This document shows, piece after piece, positions 1 through 6,316 of a DNA stretch of 9,318 nt; within the stretch, counting starts at the first letter, position 1, and each line of letters opens with the position of its first letter. Location: positions 1 to 9,318 of the forward strand of contig JAJYJL010000217.1 of NCBI GenBank assembly GCA_021789565.1, read 5' to 3'. Below the pieces are notes generated by a model. The model was given only the letters and a program-made list of their open reading frames with translations. It did not search any database and was not told where the DNA came from. The position numbers and the translations under genes were made by a program. This stretch comes from Acidobacteriota bacterium (lineage in GTDB: Bacteria; Acidobacteriota; Terriglobia; UBA7540).

Positions 1-120
1 GAGTGGTTCAATCCACGCACCGGAGAGAAAACTCCGCTGCCCGACGCCGCGGGACCTTCATGGACTTCGCCAACCGCGGCGGACAGCGGCGATTGGGCCA
101 TTCTCCTCCAGAGGAAATAG
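1..120 (+). CDS. C-terminus of a DUF4038/collagen-binding-domain glycoside hydrolase (partial)
   Basis: The gene enters from the left edge in frame 1 and ends at the TAG at 118-120, leaving 39 visible residues. They include WFNPRTGE near the start and GDWAILLQRK at the end. This matches the tail of the 'putative collagen-binding domain' that follows the DUF4038 TIM barrel in bacterial glycoside hydrolases, where a W(F/Y)NPRTG strand is followed by a closing DW-hydrophobic strand. In that family the domain is a C-terminal beta-sandwich accessory to a sugar-cleaving barrel. The catalytic part lies outside the window, so substrate cannot be judged. The gene converges on the small - strand gene at 152, with a hairpin over its stop codon. 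The assignment rests on a short motif and is moderately sure. Confidence 0.6.
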   Translation, partial: EWFNPRTGEKTPLPDAAGPSWTSPTAADSGDWAILLQRK

Positions 121-130
121 CGGCCTCTGG
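108..130. terminator. Hairpin between convergent genes
   Basis: CCAGAGG (108-114) and CCTCTGG (124-130) form a perfect 7 bp stem with a 9-base loop. It spans the stop codon of the glycoside hydrolase gene and sits 21 bp from the stop of the opposing gene. There is no clear T tract on either side, so it may be a bidirectional terminator or an mRNA-end stabilising hairpin. Confidence 0.4.
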
Positions 131-151
131 AACCATTGGCCCCCGGCCAGC

Positions 152-451
152 CTATTCGGCAATGGTGAAAATCTCGCGATAGCCGGACTCGACCAGCGCG
201 GCAAACTTTTGATAATTGGCCTGCCATTCCTTGTTGCCCATCACTTTCGGCATGGCGGCCTCGTGGGCGCTCAGGCTGGGAACCTTCAACTCCAGGACCA
301 GAGTGTAAAACGGTCCCACCAGGTCGGTCAGAATGCGCTGGTCCACGTCCACGCCGGCGCGCTTCTGGATTGCGACGCCTTCCTTAATCAGGGCCACGGC
401 CTCTTTGGACTTTCCAAATTTCAACCGGAACACGTTGCGGATGACAATCAT
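152..451 (-). CDS. NIPSNAP-like small dimeric alpha/beta-barrel protein
   Basis: A 99-residue protein. I start it at the ATG at 451 because AGGAG lies 6 bases upstream; the in-frame TTG two codons earlier would sit almost on the ribosome site. The protein begins MIVIRNVFRLKFGKSKE, typical of the first beta strand and helix of small NIPSNAP/ferredoxin-like barrel proteins. A second repeat-like half (FYTLVLELKVPSL, then a helix ending in NYQKFAALVESGYREIF) follows, and the same order is seen in that superfamily. Such proteins usually form dimers; their substrates are mostly unknown, so no function is assigned. No signal peptide is seen, so it should be cytoplasmic. It appears monocistronic, with a TATAAT box about 50 bp upstream. 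Family call moderate; function unknown. Confidence 0.75.
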   Translation of the reverse strand: MIVIRNVFRLKFGKSKEAVALIKEGVAIQKRAGVDVDQRILTDLVGPFYTLVLELKVPSLSAHEAAMPKVMGNKEWQANYQKFAALVESGYREIFTIAE

Positions 452-503
452 AGGCAACTCCTCTCTCAGGGAGAATTAAACTTTGGGGATTTCACCGTCT
501 GAG

Positions 504-509
504 ATTATA
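504..509 (-). promoter_or_regulatory. Possible -10 box for the NIPSNAP-like gene
   Basis: Read on the - strand this is a perfect TATAAT, 52 bp upstream of the chosen ATG at 451, which gives a plausible 40-50 base leader. I find no convincing -35 hexamer 16-18 bp further upstream, so the call rests on the -10 box and its position. Confidence 0.35.
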
Positions 510-791
510 AACCGGGTGGTCTCCAACCGACCAGGGGCATTGGGTGATCAGTCCCTGGGCCTTATCGATTAGGGCGGCTATGGCAGGGGGTTAACGCGCA
601 ACCTGCAATTCGTGAACCAACCGACCGTCGGCAGGCATCCAAAGAATTATCCCATGGAGGAGGCGCGTCCGATGCTCGCAGGGGTTGGAGCAAGTGGAAG
701 CCCCGGCGGCGTGGCGGCCGAAAACCGCTGGCGCACGGCAGGCAGTTCGAGCACGCCCCGTTCCTGCGCCGTCGGAGGCGAGATGCGTGCC

Positions 792-818
792 AGACCTTCC
801 GGGTCTCGCTGCCCGGAA
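792..818 (+). promoter_or_regulatory. Two mutually exclusive hairpins upstream of the HiPIP gene
   Basis: TTCCGGG (797-803) pairs with CCCGGAA (812-818) over an 8-base loop. AGACC (792-796) pairs with GGTCT (802-806) over a 5-base loop. The two stems share bases 797-806, so only one can form at a time. The structure ends 36 bases before the HiPIP ATG. It could be an attenuator-like switch, a terminator of an upstream transcript, or chance pairing in GC-rich DNA; there is no T tract. Confidence 0.25.
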
Positions 819-854
819 ATTTCCATAGCTTCTTAATGAAGCGGGAGGAACTCT

Positions 855-1127
855 ATGGCAACAAAGCATCAGGAGATTTCACGTCGCAGTTTCTGCAAGT
901 CCTCAGCGGCCACTGCCCTAAGTGGAATAGCCTTCCTCACTCTGGGTCCGAAGCCCGCGGCAGCTTCGGACAAGATGCCACAGAAGCAGGTCTCGTATCA
1001 GGCCACGCCGAAAGGCGACCAGCAATGTGACAAGTGCAAGCTCTTTCAGCCGCCCGACGCTTGCACAGCGGTCGAGGGGAAAATCAGCCCGAGCGGCTGG
1101 TGCAGGCTGTTCCAGCCAAAGGGCTGA
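855..1127 (+). CDS. High-potential iron-sulfur protein (HiPIP), Tat-exported
   Basis: A 90-residue electron carrier. Residues 9-15 (SRRSFCK) form a near-perfect twin-arginine motif. A hydrophobic stretch (about 18-30) and an AAA/S cleavage region around 35-38 follow, so the mature protein of about 52 residues should fold with its cluster in the cytoplasm and be exported to the periplasm. Cys58, Cys61, Cys70 and Cys83 follow the HiPIP pattern C-x2-C-x8-C-x12-C, and the last is in the family's typical GWC. These residues ligate one 4Fe-4S cluster cycling between 2+ and 3+ at high potential. The spacing is at the compact end for the family. GGAGG lies 8 bases before the ATG. The gene converges on an aldo/keto reductase. 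HiPIPs usually carry electrons to terminal oxidases or photosynthetic centres; its donor here may be the nearby GMC dehydrogenase, which is inference. Confidence 0.9.
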   Translation: MATKHQEISRRSFCKSSAATALSGIAFLTLGPKPAAASDKMPQKQVSYQATPKGDQQCDKCKLFQPPDACTAVEGKISPSGWCRLFQPKG

Positions 1128-1132
1128 AGACG

Positions 1133-1155
1133 CCCTGGACATCAACCTGCCAGGG
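1133..1155 (+). terminator. Hairpin just after the HiPIP stop
   Basis: CCCTGG (1133-1138) pairs with CCAGGG (1150-1155) over an 11-base loop, beginning five bases after the HiPIP stop codon. No T run follows, so it may act as a 3'-end stabiliser rather than a strict intrinsic terminator. Confidence 0.35.
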
Positions 1156-1185
1156 GAGACGTGGTTTGCGAGACTCGTTCAATTC

Positions 1186-1221
1186 CAGGGCGGTAGCTGC
1201 GCTACCGTAGTCCAGGCCCTG
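1186..1221. terminator. Nested hairpin between convergent HiPIP and aldo/keto reductase genes
   Basis: CGGTAGC (1191-1197) and GCTACCG (1201-1207) form a perfect 7 bp stem with a 3-base loop. An alternative outer pairing CAGGGC (1186-1191)/GCCCTG (1216-1221) surrounds it. The position between two convergent stop codons (1127 and 1248) fits a bidirectional terminator. On the + strand it is followed by ATTTCTTCC. Confidence 0.5.
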
Positions 1222-1247
1222 ATTTCTTCCGGCCCGCCGCGTCAACA

Positions 1248-2210
1248 CTACCCGTGCATTGCGCCCCGCGATGAACGGCCGGCGCGGTTTTGCGTGTCGC
1301 GCTTCCAGTCTTCGAGTTGAGGACCGGCGATGTGCTGGGCGCGCTTGCGCAGGTCCTCCATTTCATCGGCCGCGAGCGGTTTGAACTGCTGGGCGATGCG
1401 GACGTCATCCTCGAGCTGGCCAATGGTGGTGCAGCCAATGGCCGTGCAACTGACCGGCAGGCTCAGCACATAGCTGAGGCATTCGCGCGCGCTGAAGTCC
1501 TGCATGAGCTTGGAGTTGGCAAAGTTCTTCATGCCCTGGATGCCCATGCCGCGCTCGGCGGCGACGGGCAGCGTGAGGTTCTGGAAACTCAGGTAGTGCG
1601 CGTCCGCAATGTTGAGCGGCATCAGAATGGAATCGAACTTTTTGTACGCCGCGAGCATGGCCAGGTGCACGTGCGGATCGTGATGGCCCGTAAAGCCGAT
1701 AAAGCGGCACTTGCCGGCTTTCTTCGCTGCTTCAAAAGCCTCGATGGCGCCGCCGGGACCGAAAATCTGTTCCACCTCTTCCTTTTCATTCAGGGCGTGC
1801 ATCTGCCAGAGATCGACGTAATCGGTGCGCAGATGCTTGAGTGAAGTGTTTAACTCTTCCTCGGCGCCGGCGCGGTCGCGACGGTTGGCCTTGGTGGTGA
1901 GGAAGATGTGCTTGCGGAAGGGGGGCAGCACCGCTCCATAAACTTCTTCCGAGCGGCCGTCCCAGTAGTCGATGGAAGTGTCAAAATAATTGATGCCCAG
2001 GTCGTAGGCGCGCAGCGTGATGGCCCTGGCCTCGTCAAGCGAAATCAGCGGAAAGCGCCCGCCGGCCTGCCCGATCACCGTCACCTTCACGCCCGTTTTG
2101 CCGAAGGTGCGCTGCGGAATGCCGCCCGCCTTCGCCTTGGGAGGCCGCGCGCCGGCAGCCGTGGCCGCCAGTCCGGCAAATGCGCTTCCGAAAAATGTTC
2201 GTCGCCTCAT
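1248..2210 (-). CDS. Aldo/keto reductase with Tat-like leader
   Basis: A 320-residue protein of the NAD(P)-dependent aldo/keto reductase superfamily (TIM barrel). I choose the ATG at 2210 because AGGAGG lies 4 bases upstream; an in-frame TTG at 2225 would include the ribosome site. Residues 1-30 (MRRRTFFGSAFAGLAATAAG...) form a short twin-arginine-like, hydrophobic leader. The fold then starts with RTFGKTGVKVTVIG. The catalytic tetrad is complete: Asp77 (YFDTS), Tyr82 (DYWDGRSEE), Lys107 (TTKAN) and His138 (WQMHA). Length fits the family once the leader is subtracted. An enzyme using NAD(P)H but carrying an export leader is odd, since that cofactor is cytoplasmic; it may be exported with cofactor bound. 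It is the last of three co-oriented genes (GMC, NmrA-like, this), 270 bp after the NmrA-like gene and probably with its own promoter. Substrate unknown. Confidence 0.92.
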   Translation of the reverse strand: MRRRTFFGSAFAGLAATAAGARPPKAKAGGIPQRTFGKTGVKVTVIGQAGGRFPLISLDEARAITLRAYDLGINYFDTSIDYWDGRSEEVYGAVLPPFRKHIFLTTKANRRDRAGAEEELNTSLKHLRTDYVDLWQMHALNEKEEVEQIFGPGGAIEAFEAAKKAGKCRFIGFTGHHDPHVHLAMLAAYKKFDSILMPLNIADAHYLSFQNLTLPVAAERGMGIQGMKNFANSKLMQDFSARECLSYVLSLPVSCTAIGCTTIGQLEDDVRIAQQFKPLAADEMEDLRKRAQHIAGPQLEDWKRDTQNRAGRSSRGAMHG

Positions 2211-2480
2211 ACCGCCTCCTTGCAACTGAGAATGCTCTCAAGATTTACTAAGAAGCCGTCGGGCCCACTTTACAACACTTCACGGTATGAAAAGCTGGAA
2301 CCAATGACATCCGCACCAAAGGAACCTGACCTTTGCCGATAGAAAGTTGCGCTGCACTGGAGTATATCGCAGACGGACAACCGCAAACAGTGCTTTGTTT
2401 CTTGTGGATTTGTACGAAAGGGTCTTTGAGCCGGGCGCCGCAACGGTACGCACCACTCCGGGGGCAAGCGCGGCCCGGTG
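2211..2480. other. Intergenic gap upstream of the aldo/keto reductase
   Basis: A 270 bp gap on the leading side of the aldo/keto reductase, with no recognisable gene. On the - strand TTGCGG and TATACT occur about 130-150 bp before the ATG, but only 14 bases apart, which is short for a sigma-70 promoter. I see no stable terminator after the NmrA-like gene. Confidence 0.4.
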
Positions 2481-3371
2481 TCACCTCGCCTGGAAGCGCG
2501 GCACGAATTCCTCGGCGATGAAAGTTTCGATGGAAGTGGGCGTGGTATTGCTCTCGGAGCGCGGTTCGAGCGCCACCATGTAACCGCTGTTCAATGCCTC
2601 CGACATTTCCAGGAGCCCGTCCGCCATGCTTCCGGACATCCCCGCCTGCTTCAGCGCCGGGCGAAGCAGCATCGCCGGAACCTTCTTATAACTAAGGCCG
2701 GGTTTCCCGACTGCGGCGCCGATCAGGGACGCAATTTCAGCGTAACTCACGTCGCGCTGTCCCAGCAGTTCCCGCGCCTGCTTGCCGGTAAAGGCGGGGG
2801 TCAGCAACAGCTCCGCGGCGGCGGCGCCAATGTCGCGCGTGGCGATCATGGGCAGGGGCAGATCGGCCCGCAGCACTCCGGCGACCACGCCGAAATGCCG
2901 GACCGCCCCGATCTGGGGCAGAAGGTTCTCCATAAAATAGCCCGCGCGCAGATATACGGCGGCCAGTCCCGCCACTCCGTTCAGCTTCTCTTCCAGATGA
3001 TGGAGCCCGGTCACCGGCCCTGTCTTGCCGGGTTTGTCCGCGCCAATGCTGCTGAGCACCACCGCCTTCGGAACTCCGGCTTCTTTGATGGCAGCCGTCA
3101 AAGCGTCTGAAACCTGCGCCTGATAGGCCGGCACGTCCGGAGCCGAAATGTTAGGCGGCACCATGGCATAAACAGCCTCGGCTCCCTCAAAAGCTTTCGC
3201 CAGCGCGGCGGCGTCCGTGACATCGGCGACAAAGGCTTCAGCGCCGCGTTTCGTCAAGGGTTCCAGGCGGCCGGCATCACGCCCAATCACTCGGATTTTT
3301 TCGCCGGCGTCCAACAGCTTCCCGGCCGCCACACTTCCGGTGTTCCCGCTCGCGCCCACAATCGCAATCAT
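2481..3371 (-). CDS. NmrA-family NAD(P)-binding protein (atypical short-chain dehydrogenase)
   Basis: A 296-residue Rossmann-fold protein. The start ATG at 3371 has AGGAGG 9 bases upstream; the in-frame TTG immediately after the AGGAGG is too close to use. The dinucleotide motif is G6-A-S-G9-N-T-G12. The second strand ends VIGRD (Arg31 suits NADP phosphate binding), Asp50 in VADVTD suits adenine contact, LSSIGAD at 107-113 lies on the nicotinamide side, and LRAGYFMEN at 141-149 is the NmrA-family hallmark. There is no Tyr-x3-Lys dehydrogenase motif, as expected for atypical SDRs such as NmrA and QorB-like quinone reductases. It may act as a redox sensor or NAD(P)H quinone/azo-type reductase. 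There is no signal peptide, so it is cytoplasmic. It lies 131 bp downstream of the GMC gene on the same strand, so co-transcription is possible. Confidence 0.88.
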   Translation of the reverse strand: MIAIVGASGNTGSVAAGKLLDAGEKIRVIGRDAGRLEPLTKRGAEAFVADVTDAAALAKAFEGAEAVYAMVPPNISAPDVPAYQAQVSDALTAAIKEAGVPKAVVLSSIGADKPGKTGPVTGLHHLEEKLNGVAGLAAVYLRAGYFMENLLPQIGAVRHFGVVAGVLRADLPLPMIATRDIGAAAAELLLTPAFTGKQARELLGQRDVSYAEIASLIGAAVGKPGLSYKKVPAMLLRPALKQAGMSGSMADGLLEMSEALNSGYMVALEPRSESNTTPTSIETFIAEEFVPRFQAR

Positions 3372-3483
3372 GGCAACCAACCTCCTGAATGGGATGCTCT
3401 TTTAGATGTCCCGGCCTGTCTGAGGGGTTCACAAATTGAGGAAGAGTGGCGCACTGTTCTGCATCGCGCCGGATGCCGCGGCC

Positions 3484-3504
3484 AGGGGTGTCGGGACCAC
3501 CCCT
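3484..3504. terminator. Hairpin over the GMC stop codon
   Basis: AGGGGTG (3484-3490) and CACCCCT (3498-3504) form a perfect 7 bp GC-rich stem with a 7-base loop, overlapping the TAG stop of the GMC gene. No T tract follows on the - strand, so partial termination or mRNA-end protection before the NmrA-like gene are both possible. Confidence 0.35.
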
Positions 3505-5938
3505 ACGCCTCCATCGTTCTCAAGGCTTCGGCGAGGTGGTCGCTGGCGCGGATGGCGACGGCAACAACGGTGAGCGTGGGGTTCTTCTCGCAGTAGGAAG
3601 TGAAGCTGGCACCGTCCAGCACCCAGAGGTTTTTCACGTCGTGGCTGCGGTTGGTCGCATCCAGCACCGAACGTTTGGGATCGCGGCCCATGCGCACGGT
3701 ACCCACCAGGTTTTCGCCGTCGAAGTGCGGCTTCATGTCATCGCTTCGCATGGCCAGCACCTTGCCGCCCGCCGCCTCGATGATGGCCTTGCATTTCTCC
3801 CTTTCGTCCCGCACCATGGCCAGCTCATTCTCGCCCCACTCCAGGTGCAGGCGCGCCTTGGGCAGTCCGAACCGGTCGCGGGCTTCGGGATCGAGATCGA
3901 CGTAGCTCTTCTCGTTGGCCAGCATTTCGCCATGTGCGCCCAGGTAGACCATGGCGGGATAGATGCGCCGCACCTCTTCGCGGTACTTCTCGCCGAACCC
4001 CGGCACGTCCGCCGCAAAGTCCGGAATCTGCACCGGCCCGCTTTGCAGGTCAATCATGTAGCCGCGCGCAAAGTTCTTGCTGGCGTGCTCATAATAAAAG
4101 TTGGGAATCTCACCGTGCTCGCCGGCTCCGTCCTCGTTCATCACTTTGGCGCCCAGCAGGCGTTCAATGTATCCCACCGCGCCGTCGTAATGTTCGCTCA
4201 CCAGGTTCCTGCCCACCCAGCCGCTGCTGTTTGCCAGGCCCTGCGGGTAATCTTTGGATTTCGACATCAGCAGGATGCGCACGTCTTCCACGCCGCCGCA
4301 GGCCAGCGCATAGGCACGGGCGCGCACGCGATATTCCTTCTTGCTGTGGCGGTCAATAAAGACCACGCCGCTGCACCGCTTGCCGGCGTCGTCCACTTCC
4401 AGCTTGCGCACGACGGCGTCGCGCACCAGCGTCAGGCGGCCTGTCGTTTCGGCGGCAGGAATGGCCGCGTTGGCCGAAGAATACGCAGCGTTGATGTCGC
4501 AACCTCGCATGCAGTAGCCGCAATAGTGGCACACACTGCGGCCACCATAAGGCACCGTGTTGATGGCCTTACGCAGCGCGATCACCCGATAGTCAGGGCC
4601 CATCTTCGCCCGGCACGCTTCCCCGATCATCTTCTCGCCGCAGCGCAGTTCGAGCGGTTTGATGAACTGTCCGTCCGGCACAGCCGCCAGCCCATTCTTC
4701 GCCCCGGCCACGCCCATAAATCTTTCCGCGCGGTCGTAATAGGGAGCCAATTCCTCATATCCGAACGGCCAATCGTCACCGATCCCGCGGTTCTTAAAGT
4801 CCTTCTCGCCAAAGCGCCACGAGATTCGCGCCCACGTCACCGTCTTGCCGCCCACGGCCGGCAGCAGAGCGTAATCGATCGGCTCTTCGGGGCAGACCAC
4901 CGGATTTTTCACATAGAGGAATCCGCTGTAATCGTTCTCGCCGTGCGACTTCCAGCGCCCGCGGAAAGGCAGTTCCCAGGGAGGAATGTGGGTCTTAAAA
5001 CGAGCCGGCGAAACCCAGTTGCCGGCTTCCAGCACCACCACGCGGAGCCCTTTTTCCGTCAATTCCTTCGCCGCGATGCCGCCAGACGCTCCGGAGCCCA
5101 CAATGCAGACGTCATAGGTTTCTTTCGTGACGGCGGCCAGGTCCTGCTTTCCGGTGGTCTGGCCGCGGGAAACAAACGCGGCGGGAACAATCCGGTAGTT
5201 AGCGGATGCACCCTCGTTCCGCAGGCCCTCTTCGGGCGCCGTTTCGCATTTCATCGCGGGCGCGGATGCGTCGTCCGGCCGGAGGGCCGCTGTTTTTCCC
5301 CTCAGTTCTTCGCAGGTAGGCATCATCCCGTCGTTCGGCCGGTTACCCTGGTACTTCAGGTCGTCCATCAAGCCGATCTTCGAGGTGTAGTAACCCGTCG
5401 CCACGGATTGTTTCGACTGGACAAAGAACTTCTCGGCCGGGGTCTTCGGGTCCGCTTCATGCGCGGCCAGGCTGGTCAGCAGTTCCGTTCGTTGCGGCGA
5501 TGAAATAGCGGCAAACGTTTTCCCGAACCGTTCGCTGCTGGTCTGGTCCAGCGCTTTCAGGCCCTCCGTCCAGGCCCGCTGCTCGGCGGGCTCCGCATGG
5601 GCCATGACAAAGTCGAGATAGTCCTTCACCTGGGCGGCGTACGCGCCGGGCGCAACAGCATCGTCGGGGATAATCGTCTGGGCCAGCGCGGAGACCGTGA
5701 TCTTCTGCTGATCCGTAAAGAACCCTGAAACCGTGGCCCCGGCCCAATGGCCGATCTCGTGCTGCAAAGCCGGCCCGGCTGCCGCCGCCCGCCGGGGCAG
5801 CCCCCCGCAGGCGGTTGCGGCCGTCGCCAAACCCAGCAGGCGCCTGAGCGCCGCTCGCCGGTCGAGTCCCTTCTTGTCGGCGTCTTCACTTTTCGGGCGG
5901 CCTGCCGTCTTTTGCCCATGGAAGACTTTGTTTTTCAT
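3503..5938 (-). CDS. Gluconate 2-dehydrogenase subunit 3-GMC oxidoreductase fusion, Tat-exported
   Basis: An 811-residue flavoprotein. After a charged 25-residue start, residues 26-46 (DRRAALRR then LLGLATAATACGG) form a twin-arginine-type leader; Cys44 could even be a lipidation site. Residues about 70-205 match gluconate 2-dehydrogenase subunit 3 (TIIPDD..APGA, and FF...GYYTSKIGL.DDLKYQGN at the end). From about 270 a full GMC dehydrogenase follows: FAD-binding GSGASGG at 281-287, VVLEAGNW at 301-308, GTVRMGRDP at 746-754 and NPTLT at 786-790. Cys470, 473, 476 and 480 form a C-x2-C-x2-C-x3-C cluster like the Fe-S region of FAD glucose dehydrogenases. Position 743, normally the catalytic His before the GT-RMG motif, is Asn. 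The start has AGGAG 8 bases upstream. The likely role is periplasmic oxidation of a sugar or polyol; no cytochrome subunit is encoded in the window. Family sure, substrate and activity unknown. Confidence 0.93.
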   Translation of the reverse strand: MKNKVFHGQKTAGRPKSEDADKKGLDRRAALRRLLGLATAATACGGLPRRAAAAGPALQHEIGHWAGATVSGFFTDQQKITVSALAQTIIPDDAVAPGAYAAQVKDYLDFVMAHAEPAEQRAWTEGLKALDQTSSERFGKTFAAISSPQRTELLTSLAAHEADPKTPAEKFFVQSKQSVATGYYTSKIGLMDDLKYQGNRPNDGMMPTCEELRGKTAALRPDDASAPAMKCETAPEEGLRNEGASANYRIVPAAFVSRGQTTGKQDLAAVTKETYDVCIVGSGASGGIAAKELTEKGLRVVVLEAGNWVSPARFKTHIPPWELPFRGRWKSHGENDYSGFLYVKNPVVCPEEPIDYALLPAVGGKTVTWARISWRFGEKDFKNRGIGDDWPFGYEELAPYYDRAERFMGVAGAKNGLAAVPDGQFIKPLELRCGEKMIGEACRAKMGPDYRVIALRKAINTVPYGGRSVCHYCGYCMRGCDINAAYSSANAAIPAAETTGRLTLVRDAVVRKLEVDDAGKRCSGVVFIDRHSKKEYRVRARAYALACGGVEDVRILLMSKSKDYPQGLANSSGWVGRNLVSEHYDGAVGYIERLLGAKVMNEDGAGEHGEIPNFYYEHASKNFARGYMIDLQSGPVQIPDFAADVPGFGEKYREEVRRIYPAMVYLGAHGEMLANEKSYVDLDPEARDRFGLPKARLHLEWGENELAMVRDEREKCKAIIEAAGGKVLAMRSDDMKPHFDGENLVGTVRMGRDPKRSVLDATNRSHDVKNLWVLDGASFTSYCEKNPTLTVVAVAIRASDHLAEALRTMEA

Positions 5939-6110
5939 CCCGCATCTCCTGCTATGAGTAAGCCTAGGCGCACCACGCCGTCCACGCTGTGACCAGCATC
6001 ACACTTTGTATTCGCAGGATGGCGCTCCGGTAGCGGGAGCCGTTCGCGGAGCCGGTAAGGCAGAATTGGCCTGCAACTCTGGCAGGATGTTGCCGTGAAA
6101 GAGGAGAAGG

Positions 6111-6130
6111 GGCACGACTTCAGTCGTGCC
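6111..6130. repeat. REP-like palindrome, copy 1
   Basis: GGCACGACTTCAGTCGTGCC is a 9 bp perfect stem around a TC centre. CCGTGAAAG lies about 10 bases to its left. Copy 2 at 7333-7350 is inverted and also has CCGTGAAAG next to it on the matching side. The shared flank means this is a dispersed repeat unit rather than a chance hairpin. Confidence 0.7.
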
Positions 6131-6150
6131 GCAGAGGCGGTTCGACGCAG

Positions 6151-6164
6151 GCGGCTTCAGCCGC
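6151..6164. repeat. Second TTCAG-centred palindrome
   Basis: GCGGCTTCAGCCGC is a 6 bp stem around the same TC centre as the palindrome 20 bp to its left. Together they form a two-hairpin unit typical of paired REP-like elements. Confidence 0.5.
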
Positions 6165-6240
6165 TGAAAGTTCCGGCGCCCCGAGCGTCCCGCTCAGGAG
6201 CTGACGAGTCCGTGTGAAAACCGGGCATTGGGCAGGTCTG

Positions 6241-6296
6241 TATAATGCGGAGAGGAGGCCGCAATGAAATTTCAAACATACAGTCGAGAAAAATGA
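6241..6296 (+). other. Possible orphan start region with a 10-codon frame
   Basis: On the + strand TATAAT (6241-6246) is followed by AGGAGG (6253-6258), a 5-base spacer and an ATG (6264) opening MKFQTYSREK and a TGA (6294-6296). The ribosome site and start are excellent, but the frame closes after ten codons and no -35 box is clear. It could be a leader peptide, the stub of a lost gene, or chance. Confidence 0.25.
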
Positions 6297-6316
6297 TGGC
6301 ACAAATGATTTGAAGG

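Larger units (their letters stand above)
452..854. other. Gap between divergent small genes, no recognisable gene
   Basis: About 400 bp separates the starts of the NIPSNAP-like gene (-) and the HiPIP gene (+). It holds the -10 candidate at 504-509, an inverted repeat CCAGGG (531-536)/CCCTGG (553-558), and two overlapping hairpins at 792-818. Short open frames cross it, for example a GTG-started frame at 612-836, but their composition is repetitive Arg/Ser/Gly and none resembles a known protein. I recognise no riboswitch consensus. Confidence 0.5.
5939..6316. other. Gene-poor stretch with palindromes upstream of the GMC gene
   Basis: This 378 bp stretch lies between the GMC start and the regulator stop, both on the - strand. 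It contains the GMC ribosome site, two TTCAG-centred palindromes (6111-6130 and 6151-6164), a direct repeat GCGGGAGCC/GCGGAGCC near 6037-6055, and a + strand TATAAT-AGGAGG-ATG arrangement at 6241-6296. I see no longer gene. Confidence 0.5.

Noticed and set aside
612..836. A 74-codon frame upstream of HiPIP as a real gene.
   Set aside because: It has a GTG start with no clear ribosome site, Ser/Arg/Gly-rich low-information content, and no recognisable motif.
3446..5503. A 685-codon open frame on the + strand opposite the GMC gene.
   Set aside because: It is an antisense shadow of a GC-rich gene: composition is rich in His, Ala and Arg, it matches no known family, and the - strand frame is an unmistakable GMC enzyme.
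6200..6219. Hammerhead-ribozyme-like core: CTGACGAGTCCGTGTGAAAA resembles the CUGANGA...GAAA core.
   Set aside because: The bases between the two core parts (GTCCGTGT) cannot form stem II, and I find no matching stem I or III with a cleavage triplet. The likeness is limited to short strings.
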